A stretch of DNA of 64,000 nucleotides from Cenococcum geophilum 1.58 (taxonomy: Eukaryota; Ascomycota; Dothideomycetes; Gloniales; Gloniaceae): positions 588,330 to 652,329 of the forward strand of contig KV748203.1 of NCBI GenBank assembly GCA_001692895.1, written 5' to 3'. Of this stretch, positions 34,080-45,509 are shown piece by piece; positions within the stretch are counted from its first letter, which is position 1, and the number at the start of each line of letters is the position of its first letter. A model generated the notes under the pieces. That model saw only the letters and a list, made by a program, of their open reading frames with translations, had not been told where the DNA came from and made no database searches. The position numbers and the translations under genes are program-made.

Positions 34080-37000
34080 ATGGCTGAAGAAGATAGCCTT
34101 GAGGGCCTGCAAGGCCTGCACCGTGATCTCTTAGCCCTTACAGAGTCTCGACTGCCGACCCTGGAGAGGCTCTGGGCCGAATTGGAAGCCAGGATAGATG
34201 AGTTCAAGACTCTGCTCGACAGACCACGGAAGAACGATAAAAGCCGGCAAATACTATCCTCTGGTGTGTTTCATGTAATGCTATTAAAGAATGATTATAA
34301 GCTAACCGGAGATTTACTACTAGGAACGATAACTATTGACGGTGATGACTATGCCATCAACGATGACTTCAAGCAACAGACGATACAAATTGCGGATACT
34401 CTTGACATCGACGAGCTGCAGTCTGCATCGCTCCTTTATGCTGCTCAGAGAGACTCTCGAGAACTCGACCGACCTCCGCTTGTGACATCCATAATTCGTT
34501 TTCACAAACGAAGGCAATTTCTGCTGGAATGCTTACGGCTAGGAATAAAACTGTCCCTTGACTCTGAGGAATTGGATGATGAAATTCGAGGGCGCTTCAA
34601 GGTGTTCGTTTGTCTGGTATTGGATACCCCAGAAATTACAATCAGCGAAAATGCGTATAGATATTGGCAAAAATGTCTTTCAAGCATGGCAGACATTGAA
34701 AAATGGTTACACCAGCTTTCAGAACGCATGCAAAGCACATACGTTTTGGGACAGGTCCCATCACTAGAATTTGTTGAAACAACCAATCTTCAGCAATCAA
34801 GCCTAATAAGGCAACATGAGTCTCTTTCCACAATTTGTTCATATCTGGTCAAACGAGAATATGCGAACGTGGGAAATTTCAGGTCTCTCTTATCTGGAAT
34901 AAAATTCTTGGACAAGCACGACATTATCCTCGTCCACTATGTTCCTATTCTCACGAGTTTGATATCCTTTCTTGGATCTGCGGAGTCACAATGTAGCCTC
35001 AGGGAGGCCAGGTCTCTACATCAGACTATAGCAGCAGGAAGGGACGGTGATCCTTGGGCTTTGAGGAATTTACATGCTGCTACTGTAGTCTTGTGGTTGG
35101 CTGAATATAGCGGGAGATACATCGACAATCCCGAAGGCTCACCACTCCAAGGAGTAGATCTGACAGCGGAAGCAGAGGCACGATCTGCGTTGTTTATGGA
35201 GGCTCTTAAAGACGGCGCCTTCCATTTTCTGCTTTCAGTCAGTCAAGACATCAGGCCGAATAAATGGTACGATCCTGCGAAAGCTGGTCTGGTTTCCTTT
35301 CTGCTTCACGAAGCGCCAGTGTTGCCACTAGACTCAGCCCAACCCTCAGACTTCTTTCAATCGCTCCTCATGGAACAACTTCAGTCGTTCATAGACGCTT
35401 TCATCACCAATATGCCTGATACTTTGCGCAAATTAAAGGTTGAGGAGGACGAGCAGAGGAAGCTCCTCCACTCCCGATTTCAGCGTGGACCCGTGGAGTA
35501 TGAGCTCCATTTAGAAAGATTTCTCGTTATTATAGCTTATGCGTTCGATGGATACCCTGACGCTGCACAAGCATTCTGGGCGGACATTGACGGGAATCTT
35601 TTTGGCTTTCTGCAGTGGGCTGCGAAACGCCAACCTACGCCCCGCGTGGCTGCGTTTTGCGAGATGCTTAGATCATTATCATGCGGGGACGAGTGTGCTG
35701 ACTCTGCGCACAAATTTCTTTTGGAAGAAGGAGCGTCTTCATCTGGAAAGATTCGGAGAACGAGTTCTTTGAGTTACACCCATATTTTCAATGAGCTCTC
35801 CGTGTTTGCAAAGAGTATCCAAGACCAAAAAAAACCCCCCCAGGGTGCCCTCTATCCAGCACCTCAAAATCCTGCAGATCAGATAGTGGAGCCAGAGAGC
35901 GCTATGATGCTTGAAAGTTACCTTCGTTTGCTTGCGCATCTATGTCGGCAGGGTTCCGTAGCCCGGCAGTGGATTTTGAATCATGATACTTTCAATTTTA
36001 TAGGTATCCTGTTCTACCTATGCGTTGATAAAGTTGAGAGCCGTCTCAGAGCATCTTGTTTTAGCGCTCTCGCTGCTTCACTCACAGCAAAGAATCAGCA
36101 TTTGGCCAATATCATCTGGACCGAACTTGATAGTTGGACAGTCTCTGGATTTGTCGTCGGCGCCAAGCAGAGCAACATATCAAGCCCAGCTTCTCGGCAT
36201 GATATCTGGGAAACTCTTCCTGCAGGCTACGACGAATCGGTCGCCTTTATCGAACTTCTCCGGGCATTGATTGAACCTTACCCTGACGATTCCGGCCTCA
36301 ACGATACCCTACCATTTCCAGAAAACCTTGGTTCTTCATATCGGATGCCAGGAATTGACAATTTCATTGATTTCGTTTTGGGGCGGGTATTTGCACAAAA
36401 GTGTAGGGAGTTACATGACCCTCTACAACTGCGCGTTATGAGGTGGAACTGCCTCAGCTTCATCGTTGCATGCCTATCATCTTTCAACGAAGATCTTGTT
36501 ATCTTCGCTAATAAGTCCAATATTGCCGTGGATTCGGCGATTGAATCATCCTCCCTAGCCGCTTACGTTCGACTGCACCCTTTTGCTCGAGTAATGGAAT
36601 GGCTATTTAACGAAAAGGTCTTGAGTGCTCTCTTCGCAGCTGCGCATCAAGATGTTAGTAAAGTTGATGATGCATCGTCAGACTCACCATTAGTCCTTTC
36701 GTTGATGCTAAGCATCGAAGTCATGGACCTGCTGATGAAATTTCAATCGACTTATCTCGACATTATACGACCCTTAATCAAACTGCAGTCCTCCCAGCAA
36801 CGCTCATCAGTAGCGAATTCCACACTTGCGTCCTTCGAGGATGCTGTCCTAAACAACTTACACATAGTAGTTGATCTCGGTCTTTACTGCGGGACTGGCC
36901 ATCAGGAACTCACTCGTGTTTCGCTAAGACTACTCGAGAAATTATCTTCTTCCCGTAAGCTCGCAGTATCCCCTACAGCAGGATTTGGTCAGCGCTCTAG

Positions 37001-39299
37001 CCGTAGCAAGATTATTGGCATTATGGAGAAGGAGAATGATTCCGAGCGAATAGCGAGATCATTAATTGGGGAGATGCAGCAGGACCCTAGGGAACTGGAA
37101 GTTGGTCCAGATTCTCCGGGTTTTATTATCAAAGTTCACATTCTGAACTTTCTCAATAGCTGCCTTGCAGCAGTACCCAACCGGCCTACTGTTGCGCATC
37201 TATTACTCGGTTTCACATGCGAGGGCAGCACTGTAAGTATTGCAGATGACGGACTGTTTGCGGAAAGTGCTTCCTTGTTTCATGCCATTCTCAAGCTTGC
37301 TGTTGAGTATCCGGACAATGACGACGGAGTACTTGTATCTTGGCAGTCCACTGTTAAACGTGGCTGTTTGGACATATTAAGAAAGCTCTGGAAATCCCCT
37401 CTAACAAGTATCTATGTTATGTCGGAGCTTCGGGTGAACGAGTATATTTTCGCTCAAGCCTCGAGGCAGGCTCCGGCTGATATGAATACTCTTTGGGATG
37501 GTAAAACTATTTCCGAACAAGACTTTTTCCTCTCTGACTCCACCATTGCGTACCAGAACTTCCTTCAGCAGAGATCGGCTTTCTACGACTATGCGGCTAG
37601 AGAACTACGGATAGCGGTACGCAGTGGGATGCCAACTTTGAAGTCTCGAATTCAGTCAACTTTGCTGGGAACTACAATTTCTCCAGAGGGAGAGCAATTC
37701 CAGAACCCTTCTATATTCGATCTATTTGACTTCATGGAACTGGAGATCAGTCAGGAATTTGGAGTTCCGCTGCTCAAGCTGCTTGCAGGTCTCGATTTCG
37801 AAATTTGTAAGAAAGAGGAACGAGGGTTGAAGCTGTATGACCTGCCGCTGGCCCAAGAATTAATAACGCTGCGGTGTTCCGAAATGAAGAAGAACGGTTT
37901 ACTTTCCAATCCGGCGGATGAGCAACAAATGCAGATCGAGGCGCAGACGATCCTCCTGTGCTTTCATGGGGACAATCAACGTCAGAAAACGATGTGCGTC
38001 CAGGAAGAAGTACTTAAAGCCTGGGTGCAGCTAGCGACTGTGACTCTAGAAAGCGGTGGTTTCGATATTGGTGCTCGAACCTCTTTCATTCTTCAAGCAC
38101 TCCAAATAATACTTCCCAAGCTTGAGAAATCATATTCAGAGGATGCCACGACTGCTGTTGAGCTTGCTAGTCTCGCCGGGGCGCTTCTTCAGAATATCGA
38201 TTTTGACTCTACATCATTCGAAAAGACCAAAACTGGTGATTTTGCAAATGAAAGGTTATCTCAGCTCTTCCGAGCCTCACTAATCGGAATATTTTGTCCT
38301 GTAAGCACTGTACAACTTCGGGAGACCTGTTACCAAACCTGCTATCGATATCTGCGAGGGACTTCGAAGAAAGCAACAAAGGGGTCTGCTCTTGGACGAC
38401 ACACTCTTCGAACTGTGAGGAACGCAGGAGATCGTCTGATTGATGTGCTCTGCGATGATGCGTACGCTGGCCAAGGTACTTGCAAGATATCAGCTCTTTT
38501 GCTCCTCGATGCGCTAGTTGCAATGGCTATTCGGGAAGACTCCAAATACATGATAGAGGCGTTCATCCGCCTCAATTTTGTGGGTGTGCTAGTAGACAAC
38601 ATTAAGCTTATCTCGACGGAACTAAGGACAGCTCAGGCTGCAGGTAAGCACTGTTTCACCATTAAATGGCTAGAACGGGCTGATAAACGCTTAGATGTAC
38701 CGCTACTACTTTCATACTACGACGCCAGTCTCGCCCTCCTTATTCGAGCCTGCCAAACTCGCCTCGGTGCAGCTCATGTTCTGAACGCGGGCCTTTTTCA
38801 ATCCGTTCGCGAGTCTCAAATCTTCTCCACAGATCCTGACATTGGTCTTGGTGAGCCTCTTTCATTTCAAACTTCCCACCTCACTTCTCCGCTAGATCTT
38901 CACCAATCCATTGAACCTGACCTCTCAATAGAATTTGAAAATCCGAATGCCCTTCAGAGATATTTCAACTTAATGCTCTCCGTACTTCGCGTTATCAATT
39001 CCGCCGTCCTCTCGCGCGGTCCACAAAACGACCAGACTGTCTTCCAAGCAAGAGAATTTCTGAAAGAGAATCGTAACAGCATGGTTTCAATATTCAAAAG
39101 GAGCGTAAAGGTTGGAGGCCTCCAAGACATAGGAACGGATCTGGGCGAACTAGTTGATTGTTTCACTCTGTTGGTTAGTGCAACGGGGTTCCTGGAGGTA
39201 AGTGTGAACGGCTATTTCATATTAGAAACATGGACTGACGCCTCGCAGTACGAAGAAAAAGCAAATTCCCAGAAGGCAGCGCCTAATGTGTTTTCTTAG
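34080..39299 (+). CDS. NUP192: Nucleoporin Nup192/Nup205
   Basis: The start is the ATG at 34080 (MAEEDSLEGLQGLHRDL). The frame also stays open upstream to a TTG at 34062, but that is unlikely to be used. The reading frame is open to 39299. A likely intron at 39198-39248 (GTAAGT donor, CTGAC branch, GCAG acceptor) is 51 nt and in frame, so the protein is 1,722 residues when spliced or 1,739 if retained. The sequence is an all-helical solenoid with no membrane segment, of the length expected for fungal Nup192. Nup192 is a large scaffold of the inner ring of the nuclear pore, binding Nic96, Nup53 and Nup145N/Nup100-type linkers. Family signs include the VLLLGTITIDGDDY-type stretch (here LLLGTITIDGDDY) near residue 80 and the LRLLEKLSSSRKL stretch near 955. 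Confidence 0.94.
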   Translation: MAEEDSLEGLQGLHRDLLALTESRLPTLERLWAELEARIDEFKTLLDRPRKNDKSRQILSSGVFHVMLLKNDYKLTGDLLLGTITIDGDDYAINDDFKQQTIQIADTLDIDELQSASLLYAAQRDSRELDRPPLVTSIIRFHKRRQFLLECLRLGIKLSLDSEELDDEIRGRFKVFVCLVLDTPEITISENAYRYWQKCLSSMADIEKWLHQLSERMQSTYVLGQVPSLEFVETTNLQQSSLIRQHESLSTICSYLVKREYANVGNFRSLLSGIKFLDKHDIILVHYVPILTSLISFLGSAESQCSLREARSLHQTIAAGRDGDPWALRNLHAATVVLWLAEYSGRYIDNPEGSPLQGVDLTAEAEARSALFMEALKDGAFHFLLSVSQDIRPNKWYDPAKAGLVSFLLHEAPVLPLDSAQPSDFFQSLLMEQLQSFIDAFITNMPDTLRKLKVEEDEQRKLLHSRFQRGPVEYELHLERFLVIIAYAFDGYPDAAQAFWADIDGNLFGFLQWAAKRQPTPRVAAFCEMLRSLSCGDECADSAHKFLLEEGASSSGKIRRTSSLSYTHIFNELSVFAKSIQDQKKPPQGALYPAPQNPADQIVEPESAMMLESYLRLLAHLCRQGSVARQWILNHDTFNFIGILFYLCVDKVESRLRASCFSALAASLTAKNQHLANIIWTELDSWTVSGFVVGAKQSNISSPASRHDIWETLPAGYDESVAFIELLRALIEPYPDDSGLNDTLPFPENLGSSYRMPGIDNFIDFVLGRVFAQKCRELHDPLQLRVMRWNCLSFIVACLSSFNEDLVIFANKSNIAVDSAIESSSLAAYVRLHPFARVMEWLFNEKVLSALFAAAHQDVSKVDDASSDSPLVLSLMLSIEVMDLLMKFQSTYLDIIRPLIKLQSSQQRSSVANSTLASFEDAVLNNLHIVVDLGLYCGTGHQELTRVSLRLLEKLSSSRKLAVSPTAGFGQRSSRSKIIGIMEKENDSERIARSLIGEMQQDPRELEVGPDSPGFIIKVHILNFLNSCLAAVPNRPTVAHLLLGFTCEGSTVSIADDGLFAESASLFHAILKLAVEYPDNDDGVLVSWQSTVKRGCLDILRKLWKSPLTSIYVMSELRVNEYIFAQASRQAPADMNTLWDGKTISEQDFFLSDSTIAYQNFLQQRSAFYDYAARELRIAVRSGMPTLKSRIQSTLLGTTISPEGEQFQNPSIFDLFDFMELEISQEFGVPLLKLLAGLDFEICKKEERGLKLYDLPLAQELITLRCSEMKKNGLLSNPADEQQMQIEAQTILLCFHGDNQRQKTMCVQEEVLKAWVQLATVTLESGGFDIGARTSFILQALQIILPKLEKSYSEDATTAVELASLAGALLQNIDFDSTSFEKTKTGDFANERLSQLFRASLIGIFCPVSTVQLRETCYQTCYRYLRGTSKKATKGSALGRHTLRTVRNAGDRLIDVLCDDAYAGQGTCKISALLLLDALVAMAIREDSKYMIEAFIRLNFVGVLVDNIKLISTELRTAQAAGKHCFTIKWLERADKRLDVPLLLSYYDASLALLIRACQTRLGAAHVLNAGLFQSVRESQIFSTDPDIGLGEPLSFQTSHLTSPLDLHQSIEPDLSIEFENPNALQRYFNLMLSVLRVINSAVLSRGPQNDQTVFQAREFLKENRNSMVSIFKRSVKVGGLQDIGTDLGELVDCFTLLVSATGFLEVSVNGYFILETWTDASQYEEKANSQKAAPNVFS

Positions 39300-39901
39300 G
39301 AGGTTTATAGGCTCGTTGCTCTCTGTAAATAGGTAGAACGCGGCGATGTATGCATGGTGGTGAAACATTGGAGTAGTTTCCGGCCGAAAATATTCCTTTG
39401 AGAAGATATCCTTATTTCGTCAAATCGGAGAGCTGTCATGGCCTGCTTGCTTCCTAATTCCATCAATCCCGCTATTTTCCTATTAGCATCTGGCAGAAAA
39501 TATAGCGATGGCGAGTAAGGGATCAGGATGAGACATCCAGTAACTGGAACCTGGAAGAGTATTGCCAAACGCAACAGCAAGTCTATATTTCGAACGCTCC
39601 CTGCCAATGTAAATCACTGGTAGAAGCGTTCCTCTTGCAGATATCAACGTCTGTCAAAATTACATGATTAAGACGACTGAGGAATTAATTTTAATTCTTG
39701 TGAAGCGTGATGTTGTCGAGCAGTTTAGAAATTTGAATATTATGAAGGCATGCGAGCTAATTTCTCCATGCTTTTATCACCCCCGTAACGCCAGTGGCAC
39801 TCTACCCATCAACGTGCTAATCCATACATTGTACAGCAATATGATACACCATGTCCCCCCCATTTCTTAATATGACTCTCCTACGTCTCTCAACCTAACT
39901 C
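39300..39901. other. Convergent intergenic space
   Basis: About 600 bases between the ends of NUP192 and MRP17. The short frames inside (39305-39607 minus, 39664-39870 plus) have no recognisable motif. Confidence 0.4.
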
Positions 39902-40408
39902 TCACTTAAACGCCGCCTCCCCAGGCACATCCTTAATTTTCTGTAAGTGTGACCCCAGCCTAACGACCGAATACTTAATCAATCGCGGGTCCAATCCCAT
40001 CGTCCGTCGAAGCGCGTGCTGTGTCTTTGCAGAGCTATCGAACCGCATGATGAAATGGTGACCAGTATGGTGAACCGACTGTAATTTGCGCGCGGGCTTA
40101 GGGAGAAGGAAGACGCCCCAATTCGTGATACCACGTACGACGCCGCCATTATTGAGGATGATGCTGCCGGCAGCTTTGGCAATTCTAGAAAAGGTTAGGA
40201 TGTGGCGTACTTTGGATTGATCAGGAAGTGGCAGGTTAGGGAATAGAATTGCGAGGATGTATGGGATAGGTACGAGTGAAGGAAAGGCATACTCTTTCAC
40301 CTCTGAGAGCTTGCCCGGCCGGACCTAATATAGAGTATGTTAGCAAAGCCTTCCGTAACTCCCTTTCAAAACACTTAGACTCACAATCCCAATTAATTCG
40401 TACAACAT
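39902..40408 (-). CDS. MRP17: Mitochondrial small-subunit ribosomal protein bS6m (Mrp17)
   Basis: Three exons: 40385-40408, 40293-40324 and 39902-40184, giving 112 residues. The first exon codes only MLYELIGI and the second adds VRPGKLSEVKE. The spliced sequence then reads IAKAAGSII and GGVVRGITNWG, followed by HHFIMRFD, which is the bacterial S6 fold of this family. Without these introns the frame appears to start at 40300 with an unrelated N-terminus that is really intron. bS6m lies on the platform of the mitoribosomal small subunit. It is divergent from the H-protein gene, whose start is 153 bases away. Confidence 0.95.
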
Positions 40409-40561
40409 CTTATCCTATCTGTCTTTCCAATCTTTAGCTACAAACTTCAAAGGCGTCGGAAAATTATTTCGTTCACCTCCGGCTTGGCATCCATCGTCAT
40501 GCAGATGTAGGTAAACCAGAGCTCCCACGTTTCTCAAGGACCCCTCTGAATAACTTTCAAC
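40409..40561. promoter_or_regulatory. Divergent promoter MRP17/GCV3
   Basis: 153 bases separate two divergent genes for mitochondrial proteins. Both promoters must lie here or overlap the coding starts. No named motif is claimed. Confidence 0.55.
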
Positions 40562-41231
40562 ATGGCAGCCAGACTCTCAATCGCGCGGACAGCGCACCAA
40601 TTTGCCTCTGCTGCGCCTCGCAAACCTTGTCTACAATTCCAATCACACTGCAGAAGATGGCAGAGTGCGCAAGTGCAGCGGACGCGGTTATTTTCAGTAT
40701 CAGGAGCGGGTCAGCAAACCCGAGACCTTTTTTTCCACCAAAACCGTACAATTTAATGCTGAACAAGGTCATGGTGGCTGATATTGTAGACAGTGCGAGA
40801 AAAGAAATATACAGAAGACCATGAATGGATCGAGCTCTCTGAGGACGGCAAGACCTGTATTCCTTTCCACTCCGCCTACTCGAATGACTAAAATATAACC
40901 ACTAATAACTATACTTTCAGGCACGCTTGGCATCTCAACCTACGCAGCAAATGCCCTTGGTGACGTCGTCTTTATCGAGCTGCCCCAAATCAACATGGAA
41001 GTCGGCTCTGGAGACGCAATCGGAGCGGTGGAGTCAGTGAAGTCTGCTTCAGACATCCTGACACCAGTTAGTGGTATAGTCATAGAGGCCAACTGTGTGC
41101 TAGAAGATAAGCCAGGCGCCATTAATCAAGACCCAGAGGGCGACGCGTGGATTGCGAAAATTAAGATTAAAAAGGAACCCACGGGGAGACTTATGAGTGC
41201 GGAAGAGTATAGGCAGTTTACGGAAGATTAG
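40562..41231 (+). CDS. GCV3: Glycine cleavage system H protein, mitochondrial
   Basis: Exons: 40562 to a donor, then 40790 (or 40794)-40856, then 40921-41231. The first donor is uncertain. Ending exon 1 at 40696 with acceptor 40790 gives 170 residues; ending at 40745 with acceptor 40794 gives 185. Both keep the frame. The first 40 or so residues are Arg/Ala/Ser-rich, a mitochondrial presequence. The mature part reads KKYTEDHEWIEL, then YAANALGDVVF and the lipoyl site ESVKSASD, whose Lys carries lipoate. The H protein shuttles the aminomethyl group between the P, T and L proteins. In fungi it is also required for lipoylation of other enzymes. A Cys appears where GKTGT is usual (GKTCT). Confidence 0.93.
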
Positions 41232-41601
41232 AGTCATAGTGGAGGTCGGAGCTTTTTCAACTTGATGGAGTACACATCATATGGATGGTTTAGGTGTTTT
41301 TGCTCTTTCAACAATTGAGCGCTTTTCAAGAATTGAATGACAATGAGTTGAAATGGTCCAGTGAAACCCCCCCCCCAAACGCACATACAAAAAAACCCTG
41401 CGTTCAAAGGACATCTACATTGCAAAGTAGTCATGCAGCCCCTTGTAGTCTCTTGGTCATGATTTCACTTCACTGATTCATGCGCTAGAGACCTCTGAGC
41501 GTTTCAAGTTTATACGTACCACGAATTAGCGTCATACAGGGCCTAGTAGATTTCTTTTACAGTTCTACTACCATTATCTCATCACTGATATACTTAAGCT
41601 T
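41232..41601. other. Convergent intergenic space
   Basis: About 370 bases between the ends of GCV3 and the oxidoreductase gene. It has a C run at 41367-41375. Nothing else is recognised. Confidence 0.4.
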
Positions 41602-42946
41602 CTATACTTTCAATGTTTGCCATGTTCTTGAACTCTCCTTCGCCATTTCAATTAACTTAATCACCTTGCTCGCATCCTCTGCGGCGACCGGAACTTCCCC
41701 TTTACCCTCTAGAGCTTTGGCAAATACGCGATAATATTCCGTATAAGTTGTAGGTCGAATAGTGGGGAGCCTGGAGCTAGCTAGTGTGCCATTTGTAATT
41801 GTTGTCAGCGTGCCTTTTTGAGTCAGCTAGGTATGTTTTTCTTAAAAAAAAAAGTATTGACAGGGGCCAGGGGATTTGGGTTATCTGACAACAAGCCCGA
41901 CCACATGGATAATCTGAGTATTACCAAACTAGCTGACCGAAGGCACTATCTTTTGGCCTCTCTTGTCCACTCACTAATGATATATGAAAGAGAGCACATA
42001 CCATAGTGACATTCTGGTTCTACTCCAAACTCGGATCGTGTATCGGAGCCAGGCCTCATCCCAGCTTTCAGCTGATCCTCTTGAACGTCGAGATGGCACT
42101 AGAAAAACTTAGATTAACCTTCGTCGATATCATCAAATTTCAGTCTCCTCCAAGAAAAGAAATTACCTTCCTGTAACTTCCCTTATCACCTCTTACCCAA
42201 AACCTCAACTGTTCGCTCTCCGGACTGATGCACGCCGCTTTCGCCGTAGCCATCAGCCCATCTCCATAGTGCAGAAGAACCGTGAAGCAGTCCTCACCAC
42301 CCCTACTCTCTCCCCCAACAATCGTGCTAGTGCGTTGATTCCCAACAAATGCTGTAATCCGCTCCGGCATCCCGAACAGATGTACAACTTGATCTAGCAG
42401 GTGCGTTCCCAAATCATAAACCTGGCCCACGCCCGGGAGGGCCTGTTGGCGCCATGTCTGCGGGTTTTCTGGCGTGTGCCGGTCGAAGTGCGTCTCAAAC
42501 TCCACAATGCGGCCAAGCACGCCGTCCTTGATCAGCTTTTTCAACGTCAAGAAATCAGCATCCCACCGCCGGTTCTGATACACTGTCAACAACTTCCCAG
42601 TCTCTTTTGCTATCCTCGCCAACACATCTGCTTCCTGGCTGGCGGGCACGAACGGTTTCTCAACCACAACGTGCTTGCCGGCTTCCAGCGCCGCTTTGGT
42701 TAAAGCGAAGTGAGATTCCGGGAGCGTGGTGATGATGACAATGTCGACATTGCTGTCTGCAAGCATTTCCTCAGATAAGCGCCATATCTTGACGCCAGGA
42801 AAATCTTTTTGCGGGTCGGCATCTGGCTTGGCCGTCCGTTGCACGATGCCATAGAGCTTAAATGTAGGAGCTTCGAGGAATGGGATATGGAAGATTTTGG
42901 CGGAAAGGCCATAGCCGATTAGGGCGACGTTGTAAGAGGGCGACAT
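41602..42946 (-). CDS. Gfo/Idh/MocA family NAD(P)-dependent oxidoreductase
   Basis: Three exons: 42167-42946, 42002-42098 and 41602-41813, giving 362 residues. The start at 42946 (MSPSYNVALIGYG) puts the Rossmann GxGxxxK-like loop, GYGLSAK, where the family has it. Upstream codons to 43057 are open but hydrophobic and not family-like. The EKPF motif (VVVEKPF) and the second-domain LGTHLLDQV with its conserved His are present. The two short 3' exons finish the second domain and restore YGTLTTITNG and YTEYYRVFAKAL. The family oxidises or reduces sugars, inositol or trans-dihydrodiols. The substrate is unknown. It is cytosolic, as no signal peptide is seen. The nearest characterised types are fungal and yeast YMR315W-like proteins (inference from memory). 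Confidence 0.93.
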
Positions 42947-43720
42947 TGTATTGCTGTAAATGAGCTCGACGTATGTGAGTGGTTGTGAGCACAAAAATAT
43001 TACTAGGTATGGCAAGAGAAGTTTTCTAGGAGGTCTGCAAAGTAGCTCCACCTGCAACTACACACTGGGAGTGGGTGCAACGGCAGGTGGAGCAATTTAG
43101 CAGCTACATCATTCATGGCAAGGCTTCCCGCGCCATGGCCGCTCGAGTCCCCGCCAGGCCCGATCTGCATGTCTTCAACACTCATTGCCTGGCCGACATC
43201 CCGGCTTCGTACAATAACCGACTTGGAAGCCCGAGAGACGGCAGTGACGGGTATCGAGGACTTAGCGAGCATGGATTCAGACGCCGATCCCGACGGATGG
43301 CCCGTGGGTCCGACAAAGAAACTGGCGGAACCTATGTGCAATGGCCTCTCAACATCATATTCGCCATCCACCATCAAAGACTTACTCCCATCACCTAATA
43401 GTATAGCTCAATCGATTCTCTAAATCTCCTGCCAGAGGTATTCTTCGAACCCCAGTTTCTCTTTTGGAAGCGCCTTGAAAGCCTGCTTGGCAATCCGAAT
43501 GATACCTGACTTGTTCAATGCACCTGCTGGCTGGTGGCCGGAAATCGTCCACGGGCTCCATCCCCCCATGAATAAGCTAGGAGCGCTTCGATGCCTCAGA
43601 ATGCTTCACCCGTTCGAAGTTTCCGAAGTCAATATCCAATCCGCTGCCAGCTGAGTCTTGGGATTAATATTAACACGGAAAAGAACAATGAAAGACTAGG
43701 ATGAAGAACAGTAGAGAAAC
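42947..43720. other. Intergenic with possible remnant of an unrecognised gene
   Basis: On the minus strand a frame from 43569 (MGGWSPWTISGHQPAGALNK) runs about 50 codons to a TAG near 43420 and, in the same frame, stays readable to about 43003 after one more stop. This looks like coding sequence interrupted by two stops of a kind C-to-T change could make, or chance. I do not recognise the product. Plus-strand frames (43075-43423) overlap it and are equally unsupported. The right end abuts the transposon nest. Confidence 0.3.
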
Positions 43721-43946
43721 TGTCGATCGGTAGTCCGTGCACCAATTGTGAGAAAAGAATGAGAACTCTGTCTATTGAATGTTGCTCTAGAGCCTCTATA
43801 TATATATATAAGAAAGGCGTAGGAAATAGGAAAGAGAAGGGGGGTAGGGGGTGGTAATGGAAACAAGGGGTAGGTGACCGAGTCAATGACTAAGTCAATA
43901 GGTAGGTAGCTGAGTCAGTAACAAGATAACCTGATTTAGGTCAACA
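43721..43946. repeat. Left LTR of the Copia-type element
   Basis: Starts TGTCGATCGG and ends GGTCAACA. It contains imperfect repeats of a GACYRAGTCAAT-like word near the right end, which explain part of its extra length over the right copy. Confidence 0.7.
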
Positions 43947-44224
43947 CACCCCCCCAGCTGATTAACTGGTAGGTAATTGGCTGGATATACCTAAATAGGA
44001 AATATCCATAGTGTTAAACTAAATAGAAACCATCCGAAAATAAGAACTTAATAAGGAAATCGGGTAGATAGGTTAAATAATATAATTAAATCTAACTATA
44101 ATAGGGTCTTAATATTAATTAGATTTAGTTATTAAATAAAGCTTTTATACTTCTGCCTTAATAGGGCCTTTATAAGACCGTTAGCTGTTATATTAGTAGT
44201 AGGAACCCACTTAATTATAATTAA

Positions 44225-44411
44225 TGTCACGGCACTGACCTAACGTATACTGTTTCATACTATCTCGTACTGTTTCCTACTGTTGGCTGGCCCACTACTA
44301 GTACCTTAGCGGCCGGCCCTACTATTTATATATAATACCCCCTTTCCACCTTCTTCTCCTCTTTATACTATAATGTAGTTATTTAGTCTACTTTATTATA
44401 GCACTATAATA
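44225..44411. repeat. Left LTR of the nested Gypsy
   Basis: 187 bp, starts TGTCACGGCACTGACC. It is preceded by ATTAA, which reappears after the right LTR. Confidence 0.85.
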
Positions 44412-45509
44412 GTTTGTGGTATCTCTAATTGCACTCTGTTGCGATCTTTATTTTTCCTAGTCTACTATCTCCGTTTTCCCAGCATAATCGCGACCCGGCG
44501 CGACCAACAATACTATACTACAGTCCTAGACAATCTCAGCATAGTCTTAGTATAGCCTTAGTACAGTTTTAGCAATCTTAGTATTACAGTTAGCCTTATA
44601 GATTCTAATTGCCTTACCTAGATCTTCTAGAATGGGCGACTATAATATAGATAACGTCCCGCCAACAAACCTTTGTAAAGCGCTCGCCCGCCTCTTTAAC
44701 ACCTCCTATACTAATATCGCCTAGGCGATTAGGAACGGTTTTAAATACCTAAAGGACCTTAATATAGCAGGAACCTTTTAGCAACTCTTTATATATGCAG
44801 CCTTCTTAACTAGTATTAAGAGTGGCCTTTAAGCCGTCTATAGTAAAGGCCAAGCTATAAAGTCCTAACTTAAAAAAGCTTAACATAGAATTAACTCCCT
44901 TAAGATACTTAAACTATATATTAAACAATACAAACAGTAAGCCCTTATATATACTAAGACTATATAAAACCTAAGCTTTTAAATTACTATACTTACTAAG
45001 ACTATTACTAATAAGAACCCTACTACTAGCTCCCCTCTTTTAACTAAGCCCCGTAGAAAAAAGTATAAAGTAAAAAATCTAACCCCATTTAATAGTAAGG
45101 GATCACTAATTAAAAAGTAAAAAAAATTTAAAATATAGGAAATAAAAATCTAAGGCGTTTTCTAGAGGGATGTAAAGTGCTTTAAAACCCTAATAGACGA
45201 AATCCTCTATATATTAGACATGCTAACGGATAAGGCTTATAACTATATTAAATATAGCCTTAATACGCTATGTATATACCTAAACAACCTAAGTAAATAG
45301 ACCTTTTCTAACTAAGAGTCTATATTTATATATATAAGAGGATACTATAAGACTATAGATACAACCTAAGCGGCTAAAAATAAGTTAGATACCTTAAACT
45401 AAGGTAAGCGTAACTACTAGTCCTAGAAAGTAGAGCTTAATAAGTTAATAATTAAAGTAAATAAAACTAAGGAATAAAAAGTAGATTTGCTTAAGAAGAA
45501 TATTTCCTA

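Noticed and set aside
40185-40300. Longer N-terminus for MRP17 read straight through
   Set aside because: This stretch is an intron with GTATGC donor and TTTCTAG acceptor. Splicing restores the conserved S6 N-terminus.
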